A stretch of DNA of 64,000 nt. It comes from Sipunculus nudus (taxonomy: Eukaryota > Annelida > Sipuncula > Golfingiida > Sipunculidae). Location: positions 59,851,159 to 59,915,158 of the forward strand of contig CM049313.1 of the NCBI GenBank assembly GCA_026874595.1, read 5' to 3'. The stretch's first letter is position 1, and every line of letters begins with the position of its first letter. Shown in pieces: positions 28,237 to 40,600 of this stretch. A program made the translations under genes and the position numbers. The notes beneath the pieces are model-generated. The model did not search any database and was not told where the DNA came from. It was given only the letters and a program-made list of their open reading frames with translations.

Positions 28237-28716
28237 AGGGACATAATCAGGAGCAATAAAATGCCTACTCTTCCTCACTATCAGTTCAGTTTTGCTTCAT
28301 ACAAAAGTTTACCAGAAAAAACATCCAAGCACATAGGCTCAGTACCTCGCATAGTGTGGTTTTGCACCTTGTTATGGCTCTTCGTGTTGGTAAACACTGT
28401 CCATGTGTTTGTTTACCAAAACAATCCTGCATGACCGGAGGTCCGATTGGGAGCCGCTACACGTGATGTTTCAGCCAGCATTTTTTGGCCAAGTAAGTCA
28501 GGGAATCTTCAGATTGACACATGTTGTAGTCTGGCAATGCATGCGCTATGTTTATGTTTACATCTGTTATCGCGCCCGGTCCACTGTTTTCAACACTCGT
28601 TTACTGGAGTAAGCAAACGGTTTCAGGGCAATATTTTGGCAGGTACCAATTTATTCAAAAGGGAAGAAGCTATTTTTCATGTTAATTCAATAAGCTTTAT
28701 AGGTGATTGGGCCCCT
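28237..28716. mobile_element. Candidate MITE with TTAA target duplication
   Basis: TTAA at 28,233-28,236 and 28,717-28,720 brackets ends AGGGACATAATC and (complement) AGGGGCCCAATC, 9 of 12 matching. TTAA suggests a piggyBac-type mechanism. A similar element lies at 53,071-53,527. Confidence 0.45.
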
Positions 28717-28720
28717 TTAA

Positions 28721-29454
28721 AATAACAGAGTTTTTAAATAAAGGAATACACAGACCTGGCAAACTGAAAGACACAAATCTTTTTGTTTTTGGGTATCTTT
28801 TGTGCAGATTTACTACATTAACCAGTCATTATAATGGTAATTGAACCAATCTGGTTTTTTTTTTTCATTTCCTCACTGCATACAGCCAGACTACCTAAAG
28901 TTTTGCTTTCATACCATTCACTGAAAAAAAACTGGTGGGATACAAGAACTATTTCAACATTAAAATCCTGGACTTGAAATACCTACTACATCTAATACTT
29001 ATTAAAGGGAATTGGGTTCACGTTTGTTCGCAGTGTTCTCTAAAACCGCGTGGTGTACAACACTGTGCCATACATCATTTTAAAGGTTATTATCCCTGCA
29101 GTGACACAGGTGATATAAGAATAAATAATTTTTAATGTACACATAATTTTGCGTGATTTTCCCATTTTTACTGACTTGCACTGAGGTTAGACTGAGCACA
29201 GCCGAACTGCCTTCGGCAATGACCGGAAAGTGTGCATCGTGGTCACTCAACCTAAGACTATTGTTCATATGAATAACGCTTGCTTTCGGTGAGGGATTTG
29301 AGCATGTCGAGCATTATATTTGAACGAGGCTCTCACCAACGCGCGTGGTCAGTAAAAGAGCAAAACACATGTTTCTCACTTTATGAAATGGAGAGTTCAA
29401 CCCCGGAGGCTTATTGACAAAACATAATTCAAGGTCCCAATTTCAGGAACAGGG
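28721..29454. other. Non-coding stretch becoming CpG-richer to the right
   Basis: No gene seen; CpG-containing DNA from about 29,200 (AACGCGCGTGG at about 29,338). Confidence 0.4.
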
Positions 29455-29520
29455 GTGGGTAGGGGTGTGATGGGTTGGAGTGGTGGCGGGGGTTTAACGC
29501 CGCAAAATGTGTCTGATACG

Positions 29521-29607
29521 ATGAAAAAAAAGAAGGTTGCGGTGGCTCAAATGGGATACAGACCCTCTGCATGGAGTCCCATTGGGTCCGCTTCTGCTAC
29601 TTACGAG
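29521..29607 (+). CDS. Possible short coding first exon, unrecognised
   Basis: ATG at 29,521 opens 29 codons, MKKKKVAVAQMGYRPSAWSP then IGSASATYE, ending exactly at a good donor (GAG|GTATGC). The frame is also open upstream to 29,455 through a Gly-rich stretch. Local sequence is CpG-containing. No family or downstream exon recognised, so it may be an orphan or chance. Confidence 0.2.
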
Positions 29608-29773
29608 GTATGCATATTTCTGTTTCTTTCTTCAGGAACAGTTTCCTTGCAACGTACATTTAATAAATCTTTCATGTGTTCCTCACATCAGCCTTATCTT
29701 TATACGTCGAACAATAGAATTCAGTCAAATAAAAACTGAAAACCTGAATGCCCCCGCGTCTCATTTCGGTTAA

Positions 29774-31950
29774 CAATTTAAACATCATTACTGACCAGGT
29801 CTTTAAGGTAAACATACCGGGGTATGAATTTCTTGCCACGAGCACAGCGCAATAAAAATAAATGTAAACATTATTTATATATATCTTATTGAGACAGCTT
29901 TCCCACTGAAAACCTATATTTTCATTAACCTTTAGGAAAAAAAATGAGCCAACATTCCACATCCCAGTTAATATGTCTCCTCAACCCTGGTAATAAGCCT
30001 GGTATACAGAGTTTATCAGCTAGTATAAATATATAATGATTCTTGGCTTTCTTGAAAACGGCAAAAATGCAAGACTAATGACAAAAACACATCCTGCATT
30101 ATTATAAAATAAGAAACCAACAAAACAAGTTTTTTTAAATATCTGAATTATGGTAAACAATAAAGGGTATAACATTAGATAGGTCAGCCAGTGTCAACCA
30201 ATAATTAAGTATGCTGACTGATATTATGATAAACATTGATTGCTGTCAATATAACCTCTATGATTTTCTATGCAATTCAATCTGTTGAGATTTAATTGCT
30301 TTTTAAATGTCACTGACAAATTATGCATCAAGGGTTCTATATCATTATTCAGTGCAACACAATTATTGTTTCAGTGACTCATGTGACAACAGCTGCCTGC
30401 TATCACATTCACATTAATGTCCCTTCAAGTAATCACATTCACCAATGCATGTTTAAAAGCCCATGGCTCCCTCCATGATGACATTCAAGGGAGGCTTTTA
30501 ATTAAACCCAAAAACTCCATCAATGAGTTATCAGTGATCTTCAATACACTCCAGGATGTGTGTACTTAGGGATAAGATTACACTGGCACAACAAAGAGAA
30601 TTCTGTGCTTTAGGAGGTTGAAGGGTGATATAAACTCACAGCTTATATATCCAATGTTTACTTTCATTTGTGATTTACAACCCTTTTGATATTACAGAGC
30701 AGTTAGTCACACCTGGACAAAAGGTCACTGAACTCCACAGGTAAGTCACAGTTAACATGACAACAAATTTATAACAGGCATTACAAAAACACAAAGTTAA
30801 TAAACTTTTGTCAAAATATTTGTGACAACATCTGAGCAATTTTCTAATTGTATAACAAATGCAATTTTAAATTCAACAATGAACAACTGACATAAATATG
30901 CTCTCTATTTATTACATAACTGAATCATTTTGACTTATGATACATAAGCCCACTGCACTATAAGCAGTTTATCTATAAATGTATAACCAAGCACTGTAAT
31001 CACACTTGATTTTTTTTTTTGCAAGCACAATGTTACAACACACACCGTTAAGTAGGAAACTTACATTATCAAAGTTCAAAGGTTAGTGTTATCTGACTAC
31101 CAGGCACTACAGGTAAAACAGTGCAACTCTTACCTGTTCTACAAAACCTGATTAAACATTTCACATAACCATTATGAACTAATACCTAGGAGGGGCCAAC
31201 ATGGTGCTCACAGGCATTACCGAATACTGAACCAACATGAGTGACTCATGGGGCCTAAACTGATCGACTTTTGTTGCGCGCAGCTCCATTGAAAGCTATT
31301 CAAGCCTGTTAGCTTGGTGTGTTTGTCATCTTTCAGTTGTGACAGTTCTGGCTAATAAATGTTATGCACATGTCACAAGGGTCAGTGAAACTGGACAACA
31401 GTTAATCTGACAGTGACAACCGGCTCATGTATTCCCAACAGAGTAACTCGCAGTCTTGGTTTTATGCTAGCTCAAGCTGTCTGGACTGCTAACTATCACA
31501 GGCCAACATCTTTGGGATGACTCATGCGCTGGCATCACCGGTGCCAGCGCATCATGGCTGACTGCAAGCAACCAGTGACTGCCACTTCAACAGACGCAGA
31601 AATCCGCCATGATCCTGCAACATATTTTCTGACATCTCATCCGCATTGTTGGCGCATGTCAGTTTCACGATCGCAGGACCAACCGCCCCCGCAAAATATC
31701 ATTTTCATAAACTAAACAAATTAATGCCAAAACATATTAAAGGGAAGTGTTTAACCAAGATATAGCATTTTAGCCGTAAGAAACACCTTTTTCAGGATGC
31801 ATGTAGGAAATCCTGTTGACATTTCCATGCATTTTGACAGGTCTCGCTGACGCAGTGAAAACATCAACCCGGCTGATTCCGGCCAGGCGGCGACGTCGGA
31901 CCGGCCTGCCGGGACAGCGAGCATATATTACCAGTAAATAAAACACTAAC
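29774..31950. other. Non-coding, probably intron 1 of the MAP1-like gene or intergenic
   Basis: No exon recognised. It becomes CpG-richer after 31,440. It holds an 11-bp-arm hairpin ATGCGCTGGCA/TGCCAGCGCAT (31,524-31,552), whose left arm adjoins an AP-1-like TGACTCA (31,518-31,524). Confidence 0.4.
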
Positions 31951-32098
31951 CTTTGCTGATTTGTTCCAAAACCTGCTCTTTGTGTTGGTTGCTGAATGGT
32001 TCTCCAACCACCAGCAGAACTGCTGCAGCGCGTGTGCTGTCCATGCCGCTAGAAGCCGAAGAGTCTGCAGCAGAGAAACTGTCAGCTCCTGTGGCCAT
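31951..32098 (-). CDS. First coding exon of a MAP1-family (microtubule-associated protein 1/Futsch-like) gene, partial
   Basis: On the minus strand, ATG at 32,098-32,096 (context GCAATGG) opens 49 codons: MATGADSFSAADSSASSG, MDSTRAAAV, then LLVVGEPFSNQHKEQVLEQ and ISK. A TGA lies in frame upstream, and a GTTAGT donor follows 31,951. A short low-complexity leader followed by LLVV.GE....H.....I..G is how MAP1B-type proteins begin (recognised from memory). MAP1 proteins bind microtubules and are cleaved into heavy and light chains in neurons. The rest of the gene was not found leftwards, so intron 1 would be long. The region is less AT-rich and CpG-containing, like a promoter. Other open frames overlap, and homology rests on about 25 residues, so the call is moderate. 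Confidence 0.5.
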
Positions 32099-32260
32099 TG
32101 CGGGAAATGCAATGATGTCAACTCACCGGTAAAGCCGCAAGCCTCCCTGTAAGCGGTGCGCCTATTGGCTGACAGGGGGCCGTGCTATACCAACCACCGA
32201 GAGGAAAATGAGCAACTGGGAGAAAATCCAGCAGAGCTGCATTATACGCAGTGTCGCCGG
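32099..32260 (-). promoter_or_regulatory. Probable promoter/5' leader of the MAP1-like gene
   Basis: Less AT-rich, CpG-containing stretch directly upstream of the candidate ATG. A minus-strand CCAAT box (AGCCAATAGG) lies at about 32,163-32,172, some 65 bp upstream of the ATG. No TATA box is obvious. Start site not determined. Confidence 0.35.
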
Positions 32261-34449
32261 GGAAGTTCAGATCTTTTAATATTTTTAACACTACAGTTGT
32301 GAAAACTACTGCAATACAAGCAAATAACCGCCTGTAATTACGAATCATAAATGATTTGTAAGAAATTACTTTAAAATATATATAAAACCAATTATACATT
32401 TATTTAATTTGAATTTATTTATGTATCCAAATAAGAAATTCCAACATATTTGCCCTCAACTTTTTTATCGTGTGCTTCTTATATATACCAGTTGTGGATT
32501 CCCTTAAAATGAATTAATTACTTGACATATGATTAAATAAGAAAAAATGCACCAACATTTGGGGAATTTTTCTGATTGTTTCTATTTGTAATGATTAAAA
32601 ACTGATGACCTCTTTTTATAAAATATATTAAGTGTTATAATATAGTAAACATAAATTTCTACTAAATTATATCTGAATTGCACGTCGTTTATAATTTATT
32701 TTCCTTCAGCAAGACAAAGAAGATACGATAAATAATTATTGACTCATAATATATTCTTTTGGGGGCACGGACAGGTTTCAGCATTACGTATACTATCTGA
32801 TTGATTACGTTTGGATTTAGAGTATTGGTGATCCAGTCTGCACATTTTGCTTTAATTCATATAAAAATATTACATATTAGTTGGTCTACTCTGTGACGAG
32901 AGAGTTTTTAACAACCAGACAGAAACAACAAAGAACCGTGGTAAATTGTATATACATGTACCTGTTGGGTAGGTATAAGGGGCCTGTGAGTGCTTTTGTT
33001 GATTACGCAAGCACTGACCAGTGCGTTCGCACCTAAGGCACCACCCCGCATAATTGATTGAACGTTCGGGTCATTATGAATATTACACGGGTACTTGAAG
33101 CGGGACATCATTATTCATTCCTGCATATTAAACAAAGATATATAGCTGTATACATATGTCATGTAAACATATTTACTCAGCATTTGATACATGTTTAATC
33201 ATTTATCGATATGCAGTTCAAACTTCGCTAAAAATGTATCACAAACACTAAAACAAAACTAATTCACGAAAAAAAAATGTGTATCATACATGAAACTTAT
33301 AAGAACATTTCGCTTTTGTAAATATAAATTTATATAAATAATTCACGAAAAAAATGTATACCAAGCTTAAAACTTATAAGAACATTTCACTTAAGTATAT
33401 ATATGCGTTCAAAATTAAAACAGTATTAAAATTACCCCCATCCTACTTTCCGTCAATTAACAATTTTCTTGATCAATGCAAATCCAGCTGGAACAGTTAC
33501 TCTGTATGGTATATAGGCCTATGTGACAGCTGTTCGTGTATTATTCCACAATTAATACTCTAATTAGATTAACTGTTTGTATAATTACTCTAGTTAAACT
33601 CTTATATATATATATATATATATATTGTTCCAGATCTCGAGCACATGTCAGTGGCTGATCCCTGCGGGGGGGGGGGGGGGGGGGGGGGGGGGTTCATAGG
33701 TTCGGACCCGCAATAATCTTTTTAGGATTAAAAACGTCAATCTTTTCCGGCCTGAACTCCTTCCTTTCTGGATCAGATGTCCTCTTATCCCGGTTTTCTT
33801 ATTTGTCTTAAATTCCTGGGTTGGACCCCAGGCTGCCCTTCTAAAATCCTCGAAAATTCCGTTGATCTACAGCTGGACAGATTAAAACCGTTTCTCCCAC
33901 TTTACTGACTTTTCTCAAGTGGAAATAGTTCTAAAAAGAAGCATGAAATTATTTTTATTATTTTGAAGAAGTAGACACACCCCCAACACACACACGATTC
34001 CTAAAAGAACCAAAACGGTATTTAAATTATGAACGTTTTAAAAAAAAACTTGACTGTCAAACAAATTTAATAGGAAGTATATCAGGAGAATACAGACTAG
34101 ACTAAAGGAGAACATTGAATAATCTAAAGGTCATGGAAGGACGTGCTTGTCTCTTAAAATTAATTAAAACTCACTAACTTATTATAATTTATCATTCCTT
34201 CGATCCAACCCCCCCCCCTCCCCCCCCCCCCCCCCAAAAAAAAAAAAACACATACGGCTACCTATCCTATTGCAGATGAATATATGGACATTTTTTCGCC
34301 ATATTGACTTTACAAATTATATTGTTTTATTTCCACAAAAATCTCAGAATATATTAGAATAAATGTGGTTCCGTGGGCATTCCAGGAAATGATCCCAATA
34401 ATATTTACTTCCCTCCCAATTTTAGTATGAGTAAAACCCATTCCTTTCA
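32261..34449. other. Intergenic region between divergent MAP1-like and UBA6 genes
   Basis: No coding frame recognised. It contains an (AT)n run at about 33,603-33,625, a 27-G homopolymer at 33,666-33,692 and a poly-C then poly-A tract at about 34,209-34,248. These would be hard to sequence and may mark assembly uncertainty. Confidence 0.6.
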
Positions 34450-34602
34450 GCCAATCAGCGCTTTGTATACTCCGACGCAGTGGATGCACATGTCTGAGCC
34501 GCTGACAGAAAAATTGTCAGCTGGGCGGAATTGCACAAGCTTGTGGCACACTGCTGACATTGACATTAACTGGAACTGTGACAAGCAGCAGACAGATTTC
34601 AG
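34450..34602 (+). other. Putative UBA6 5'UTR exon 1 and core promoter
   Basis: A strong donor (CAG|GTAAGT) follows 34,602 in a locally less AT-rich stretch, with a CCAATCAGCG box at 34,451-34,460. The stretch carries no convincing coding frame in phase with exon 2, so it is read as a noncoding leader exon. The transcription start was not determined; I place it somewhere after the CCAAT box. An alternative is transcription starting just upstream of exon 2. Confidence 0.45.
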
Positions 34603-37600
34603 GTAAGTTTTGACAAAAAATATCACCATTAATAAGCCATGTCTCTGTTAATTACTGACTGAAGCTAAATGTCAGACAGGTTGGTTTCGTGGATGAGATT
34701 GGTTTGTTTCCATTGGCATTGCTGCAGTGCAGTGCTGGACAGTCATCATTTCTGGGAGAAATATTGATCTATTATTTTAATGATCAGGAGGGTGATTGGA
34801 CAGAGAGTATAGACATGGTTCAGTTGTTTCATATCATGTAAAATGAGAACTTGACTGGTTTTGGTATTTTAGTTAACATTAAATTGTGTTGAAATTGAAA
34901 ATATTTTGCAGATATCGTGATTTCATATTGCCAGGTGATGGTTTGAATCCACAAGGGCAATTTTCGTATTCACCTGTTCAAAATGGTTTCAGCAATGTGA
35001 TCCGGGGAGTTTGGTGTTGTGGCATAATGCCCTACCCTGTTCATTAGTGTGACCCCACGGATCATTTACCATGTTCATGGAACAACACTGCCGAGAGTTC
35101 CTACATACAGGTAGTGTAACCTGGTAACCATGCACACAAAAGTGTTCATATTGGCCTTGCCAGTGAAACTGTCTTTTTTGGTGAAACAGGTAGAATGTCA
35201 AACTTTTCTTTTTTTGACAGATTACTGGTTCAAATACACTATTGCTAGTATTGGCCATTATACTATTCTATTGTGTAGTGGCAGTGACATTTTGTGAAGC
35301 TGTTGTCAGTGGCAGATTCATCATTTGGCTTGTGGTCAGTTTTTATACAAAACTTTGTAGACATTTAATTTAGACTGGGAAGTCTACTTGAGTTATGACA
35401 CAAGTCATATGGGGTAAAGCACAGTGACATCACTTGCCCTGTGATGGTTCAATTTCATTCCAGGAAATTCTATCACTGAACACAGGTCACATATATTATA
35501 CATTTAAATAATTGGTAAAGTCCCTGAATTATGCTCTTGATATTGATTTGATCACTTGAGAAAATTTATTTTGAGAGGCCACCTACTTGTTAATGTCAGC
35601 CTATTCCGACAGGGAGTTGCTACCTTTTGTGTGAGCTGGCTTGCCATCTTGGCATCAGTTCCACTCCAGATCGCTAAATTGTGAATATATTGTCCATTTC
35701 CAAGTTATACATATGGCATATACCTTAAGAATAATATGTTTGCTAGTTGTATATTTCTTTCATTTAGAAGAAGGGAAATAGGTTGGTGTGGCAACTTACA
35801 GATAATAATTTGCAATTGGGCACACTTGTCAACATAAGGTTTATACACAAAAGGAATAAACAGAAATTTAGTTTTAAATCTACCAAGGTGGCCTAAAATG
35901 CTGTCTGAAATTAACATAATCAGTTTATGTTGAGCCAAACTTTCAATCTCATTGTCACTGTCTCATGGTCAGCCCCCTGCCATGACCATGACCTCCCATG
36001 ACTAGGTAAAGAACAAGCCTAGGATTAGATGTCCTGTTGGAAGAGTCCAATGTTTATGTAGTGGTATATATATTTAAGGTTAGATGGAATATCCTACACA
36101 AAAAGGGACCTTTTAATGTTCTACTCAAGTGAATTCACATGGGGTTTTACTTTAATATGCAAATCTTTTTTCTTCTTTAATTCCTCTAAAAAATAAGTAC
36201 TCAAATGCAGACCACAAACTTGCATCAGTATGGTGGTACAAGATTGTGATTGGATGCTTATTCACTCAACATTTTAGCTCATATGATTAATAATAGACAT
36301 AACATGTAGTGAGTTGGCCTCATATCTGATTCAGTAATTCTGTGAAAATTAATTTTTTTCAACAAAAAATGAGCAGCGAGAGAGATAAGTTCTTTATATT
36401 TTGTATTCTAGGAGCTGAGGTAACACTGCTACTGTATTTGTAAAGTCAATAGTGGCCACTTCTCAGAACGTGAAGAAGTTACGCCTTACAGAGACGGCAA
36501 CCATGTCAGCAGAGGTCGAGATTGATGACTCCCTCTACAGGTGAGGATCCTGACCTCCTGACCTTTGCATAATTAGATAAAAAATGAAACTAAAATATTC
36601 AGTTGTGTCCTCATCAAATGAGCTTGCACAAAATCAGTCATTCTCTCTTTTCTACCTTCATTACAAGATGTGCTTCTTTTCTACAAACATTCTAGTCATC
36701 TCAGGATTCTGACAGATAATCAAGAATTTTATGTAACTGAAAACATGTGCACTACCAAGTAACATGAAAATTTATATTGGTATCTGGTTCTTGTTCACAG
36801 ACTCAACACATGATAACAGGGCTTGTGCATCAGCAGCATGATTCTTTTCCATCCTTTAGCATTTTTAAAGCCTGTAAATAGGTTTTCTTTTGAAAATGTG
36901 AACATTTCAAGAATAGTTCAACATACCAGTACTTTAGAAACTTATCTACTTTGCCAAAGAAATCTAAGTTGGAAGTGAATCACAAAATCCCTGGCCTCTA
37001 AAGGATGACAGATGTAAATAGTAAAACCCAAATGCTGATGTATTGATTTCAGTTTGAATGTCTGTTATGGCTTCCTGATGTTGGTAGGTGTTAATGTGAG
37101 ATGAACAAATAAGCCTCAGGTAAATAAAATGTAATTTTCTCTAAAAGGTAACTCTGAATTCTTTACTAACATGATTAGGATTTTTAGGACTATTAAAAAA
37201 GTGTATGTGCTGAACATTTATGACAAACCATAAATTAACCTGGCTGAGACCAACCCAATGGTCATGATTGTTGGTTGGTCTTCTTACAGAGGTGGTCATG
37301 AGTTGGGTGTAGGCATTAGTGTCAGTTCCTTTTTACAATGGTGTACATGATTATTTCAGCCGTCAGAGGTATGTACTTGGTGATGGTGCCATGCAGAGGA
37401 TGGCCAAGTCCAAGGTCCTCCTGTGTGGGGCTGGAGGTCTCGGCATTGAGATTGGTGAGTCATTGTTAAATTATATTTCATTATTTAAACTGAACATCAC
37501 ATTCATACATAAGAATATGAACCCTATAATAATATAATAATACAATACATTAATTAACACCATACATATGGATATTTTAAAACATTTATGATTACTTTCT

Positions 37601-40600
37601 GTCAGCTTGAATAAGTAATTTTTCTGTTAAGTTTTGCTGAACCATTCCAGTGGATTGTTTATTTTTTCAGCCAAGAATATTGTGTTGGCTGGTATCAAGT
37701 CACTGACTGTACAGGACAGCAAGGCTGCCTCATATCATGATCTAGGAACCCAGTTCTTCCTTCGAGAGGAGGATGTAAAGAATGGTTCCAACAGGTAAGA
37801 TGATCCTGAAGTCCATACACGTATATTTATTCATACATATGTGTATATCTCTCTCTTTTTATACATCCGTCTTAGATGGGATGTATTATGGTATACCCAC
37901 AGTCTGTCCATGCACCCATTCCCCATGATAACTTACAGGGCTTTGATGGATTTTCATGAAACTTGCCATATCTACTAACCAAAAGATTATCTCACTGAGT
38001 AATATATTATTTTGCCCAGGTTTGAGTATAAGCTAAACCATGTATGTTTAATGAGGTCACATATCAACAGGTTACATATTTAATGAGGTCACATGTCAAA
38101 TGATGGAGCATGTTATGTACCCTTGTGATACTCTTGTTGTATCTTTCTCTTTCTCTGGTTCTCTCAATCATCTGATGAGATTGTCTTATCTAACTCTTGC
38201 TCTCATTCTCATATATTCATGAAGATTTAACAAAGATACCCATTTCCAAGTGTATGTTAATACATAATATTACTACATAACTTGCAAAACGGAAAACAAA
38301 TTGTTTATGTTTAATAAAGTGTATTTTTAATCTATACCTTGGACTGGAGAATGTGAAGTGGTATAGATAATCCTGCACTTAAACATGCTGATACAGGTTG
38401 AGACTGAATAACATGAGTCAGCCAGTGAACTGATTAATCTGTCTGGTGAGCTTTGCTAGATGAACTCTTTACTTAATATTAACTGCTCCTGCTGTAATTG
38501 ATCATACTGTTATTGGTCTTTTATGTTTAAAGGGCAGAGGCCAGTGCAGGGCGTCTGGCTGAACTGAACCCCTATGTGTCTGTGACAGTGAAAACAGAAC
38601 CGCTGGATGATAGTACAGACCTTGAATATCTCAAGGCCTTTCAGGTTAGTGATTATGTATTTTATACCACGGACCAGTACCCAAGTATTATGTGGAAATG
38701 AAATACTAAATGTAGTAAGTCCTATAGATAGGCAGATGTAATCTTTGGCAAGTACAGTAAGTTACTCCACAGTACCTTCAGGATATTCAGGTTTAAAAGG
38801 GATATATAGTCCTACCTTTGCTATGCCTTATAAAGTAGAGGTGCGGACCAAACCGCCCCCTGGTGGACCAGTCCACCACCACAGGGGTGTGGTCCTGGTC
38901 CTGACCAGCTGTGGGCAGTCTGGTTTTTATTGGTTTTTATGAGTGGACTGGTCTAAGTGGTCTGGTCCATTTATTGTTTCCCCAGGCAAAGTGGGGGGGG
39001 GGGGGATAGGATGGTATAGGCATGGTTGTGCTGCCACTGCAGAGATTTCTTTCAGGCAAGATAATTAAAAAAATTTCACAGATCTTAACCAAACTTTACA
39101 TGTGCATAGATATGGATGAGAGGACAAAGCCTATACATAATGGGGTCATGACCTTACTAGGAGAATGATCTTGACCTCGAAAAGGTCCAATTTGGGGGAA
39201 TTCTTAAATATCTCATATTTTTTATCTAATTAATTTTATTTTAATATATTTTATATTTTTTAATATTAATTTTATCATGATGTTTAATATTTGTTGCATT
39301 TTTACTGCAGTGTATCATTGTCACTGAGTTACCACTCGGCCTCCAGCTGAAGATCAATAAATTCTGCAGGGAACAGGAGCCTTCGATTCCAGTAAGTGTC
39401 ACTTGTAAAGACGTTACTGTATGTAGACCTGTATCAGTTTTATCTTTGTGGATCTTATGTGTTGTGCCTGCATCTGTCACATTCATTGTCACCATTGTTA
39501 AAATAGGGATGCTTCTCGTGCCAGTCAAATACTGTGGTTGCCTTTTTATTCACAAATTTGTAATATTAGAGAATGTGATATAATCGCAAATATGACGACC
39601 TAAAAAAATTAGACGCCCCATCAACTTAGATGAAGAAGGGATGATGCATCTGCATAAACAGATAAGTTATCACACCTCTGGAAAAAATCTAATCAGCAAG
39701 CTAATATGTGCATGGTATAAAAATTCCTTATTAGAAAACACACAGTAATCACAGGAGATAGATACACAAGTTAATGACTGAACCAGGAATAAGTGAGGTA
39801 TTATAGGTTAATTCAAAATATAAAATCGATACAAATACTGCTGTACATAGATTTTGTAGTTTCTGGTGCAATTGGGAAAATGAAACCCTTGCTAATGTTC
39901 AAAATGAAATTTCAGCCTCACAAATATAAAGCCAACCACAGTAAATTAGAAAATGTCTTCCATAGGTCCTCTTTTAATGGCCACATATTTAATTATAGCA
40001 TCACCCCGCGTTTGCAAGGTCCCTTAAAGGATCTCATACTATGGTCAGAATACTCAAAAATTCCCTTAAAGGCCGCACTGGTATTTATATTCATGATTGG
40101 GGGGGGGGGGAAGAGTTATTCTGTTTGTGAGCCATGGCTATTATTCCTGCTCCTACACATGTACAGTGGTATCATCTATCAATTAGGGAATAGATCTGGC
40201 TAATCAGTATCAGGTCTTTATTTTGAAATTATTACTTAGTTTTATTGGTTTGATAAAGAATTTACAGACAACATCTGGAATGAGTATGTATAGATATTAA
40301 GTAATCATTTAATTTCAATGTGTCCAACAGTTCATCTCAGCTGATGTTTATGGAGTGTTTTGCTGGTGTTTCTGTGACCTGGGGTCAGAGTTCACAGTGG
40401 ATGACCCCACTGGGGAAGAGGCCAAGGAGATATTTATAGGGAACATTACAAAGGTAAGAATGATTATGTGCTTGAGATACACATGTTTCACCTAAACCAC
40501 AATAAAGGTGTTAATATTTATCATGTCATTTAATGGAGGAGAAGCCATGTTTTTTATGAGCATTATCATGACTGTACTTAATTTGTCCTCAATCAATCTT

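Noticed and set aside
28403-28725. Coding exon in overlapping plus-strand frames
   Set aside because: The interval coincides with a MITE candidate, and no family or good splice pair is visible.
31864-32152. Other open frames over the MAP1-like exon (a minus frame reading LHFPQWPQELTVSLL and a plus frame reading MPLEAEESAAEKLSAP)
   Set aside because: The chosen minus frame alone combines a good start context, an upstream in-frame stop, a matching donor and a recognisable LLVVGE motif.
33666-33692. G-quadruplex-type regulatory site between the two promoters
   Set aside because: A pure 27-G homopolymer is as likely a length-variable simple repeat or sequencing artefact; function cannot be supported from sequence alone.
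34373-34602. Coding exon 1 of UBA6 from the 77-codon frame
   Set aside because: Exon 2 has an in-frame stop (TGA at 36,416) before its own ATG, so upstream sequence cannot be fused to UBA6 in frame.
37319-37359. Upstream ATG (MSVPFYNGVHDYF...) as the start of UBA6
   Set aside because: This is intron sequence before the TTTCAG acceptor. Exon 2 supplies the conserved VEIDD.LYS lead-in and joins in frame.
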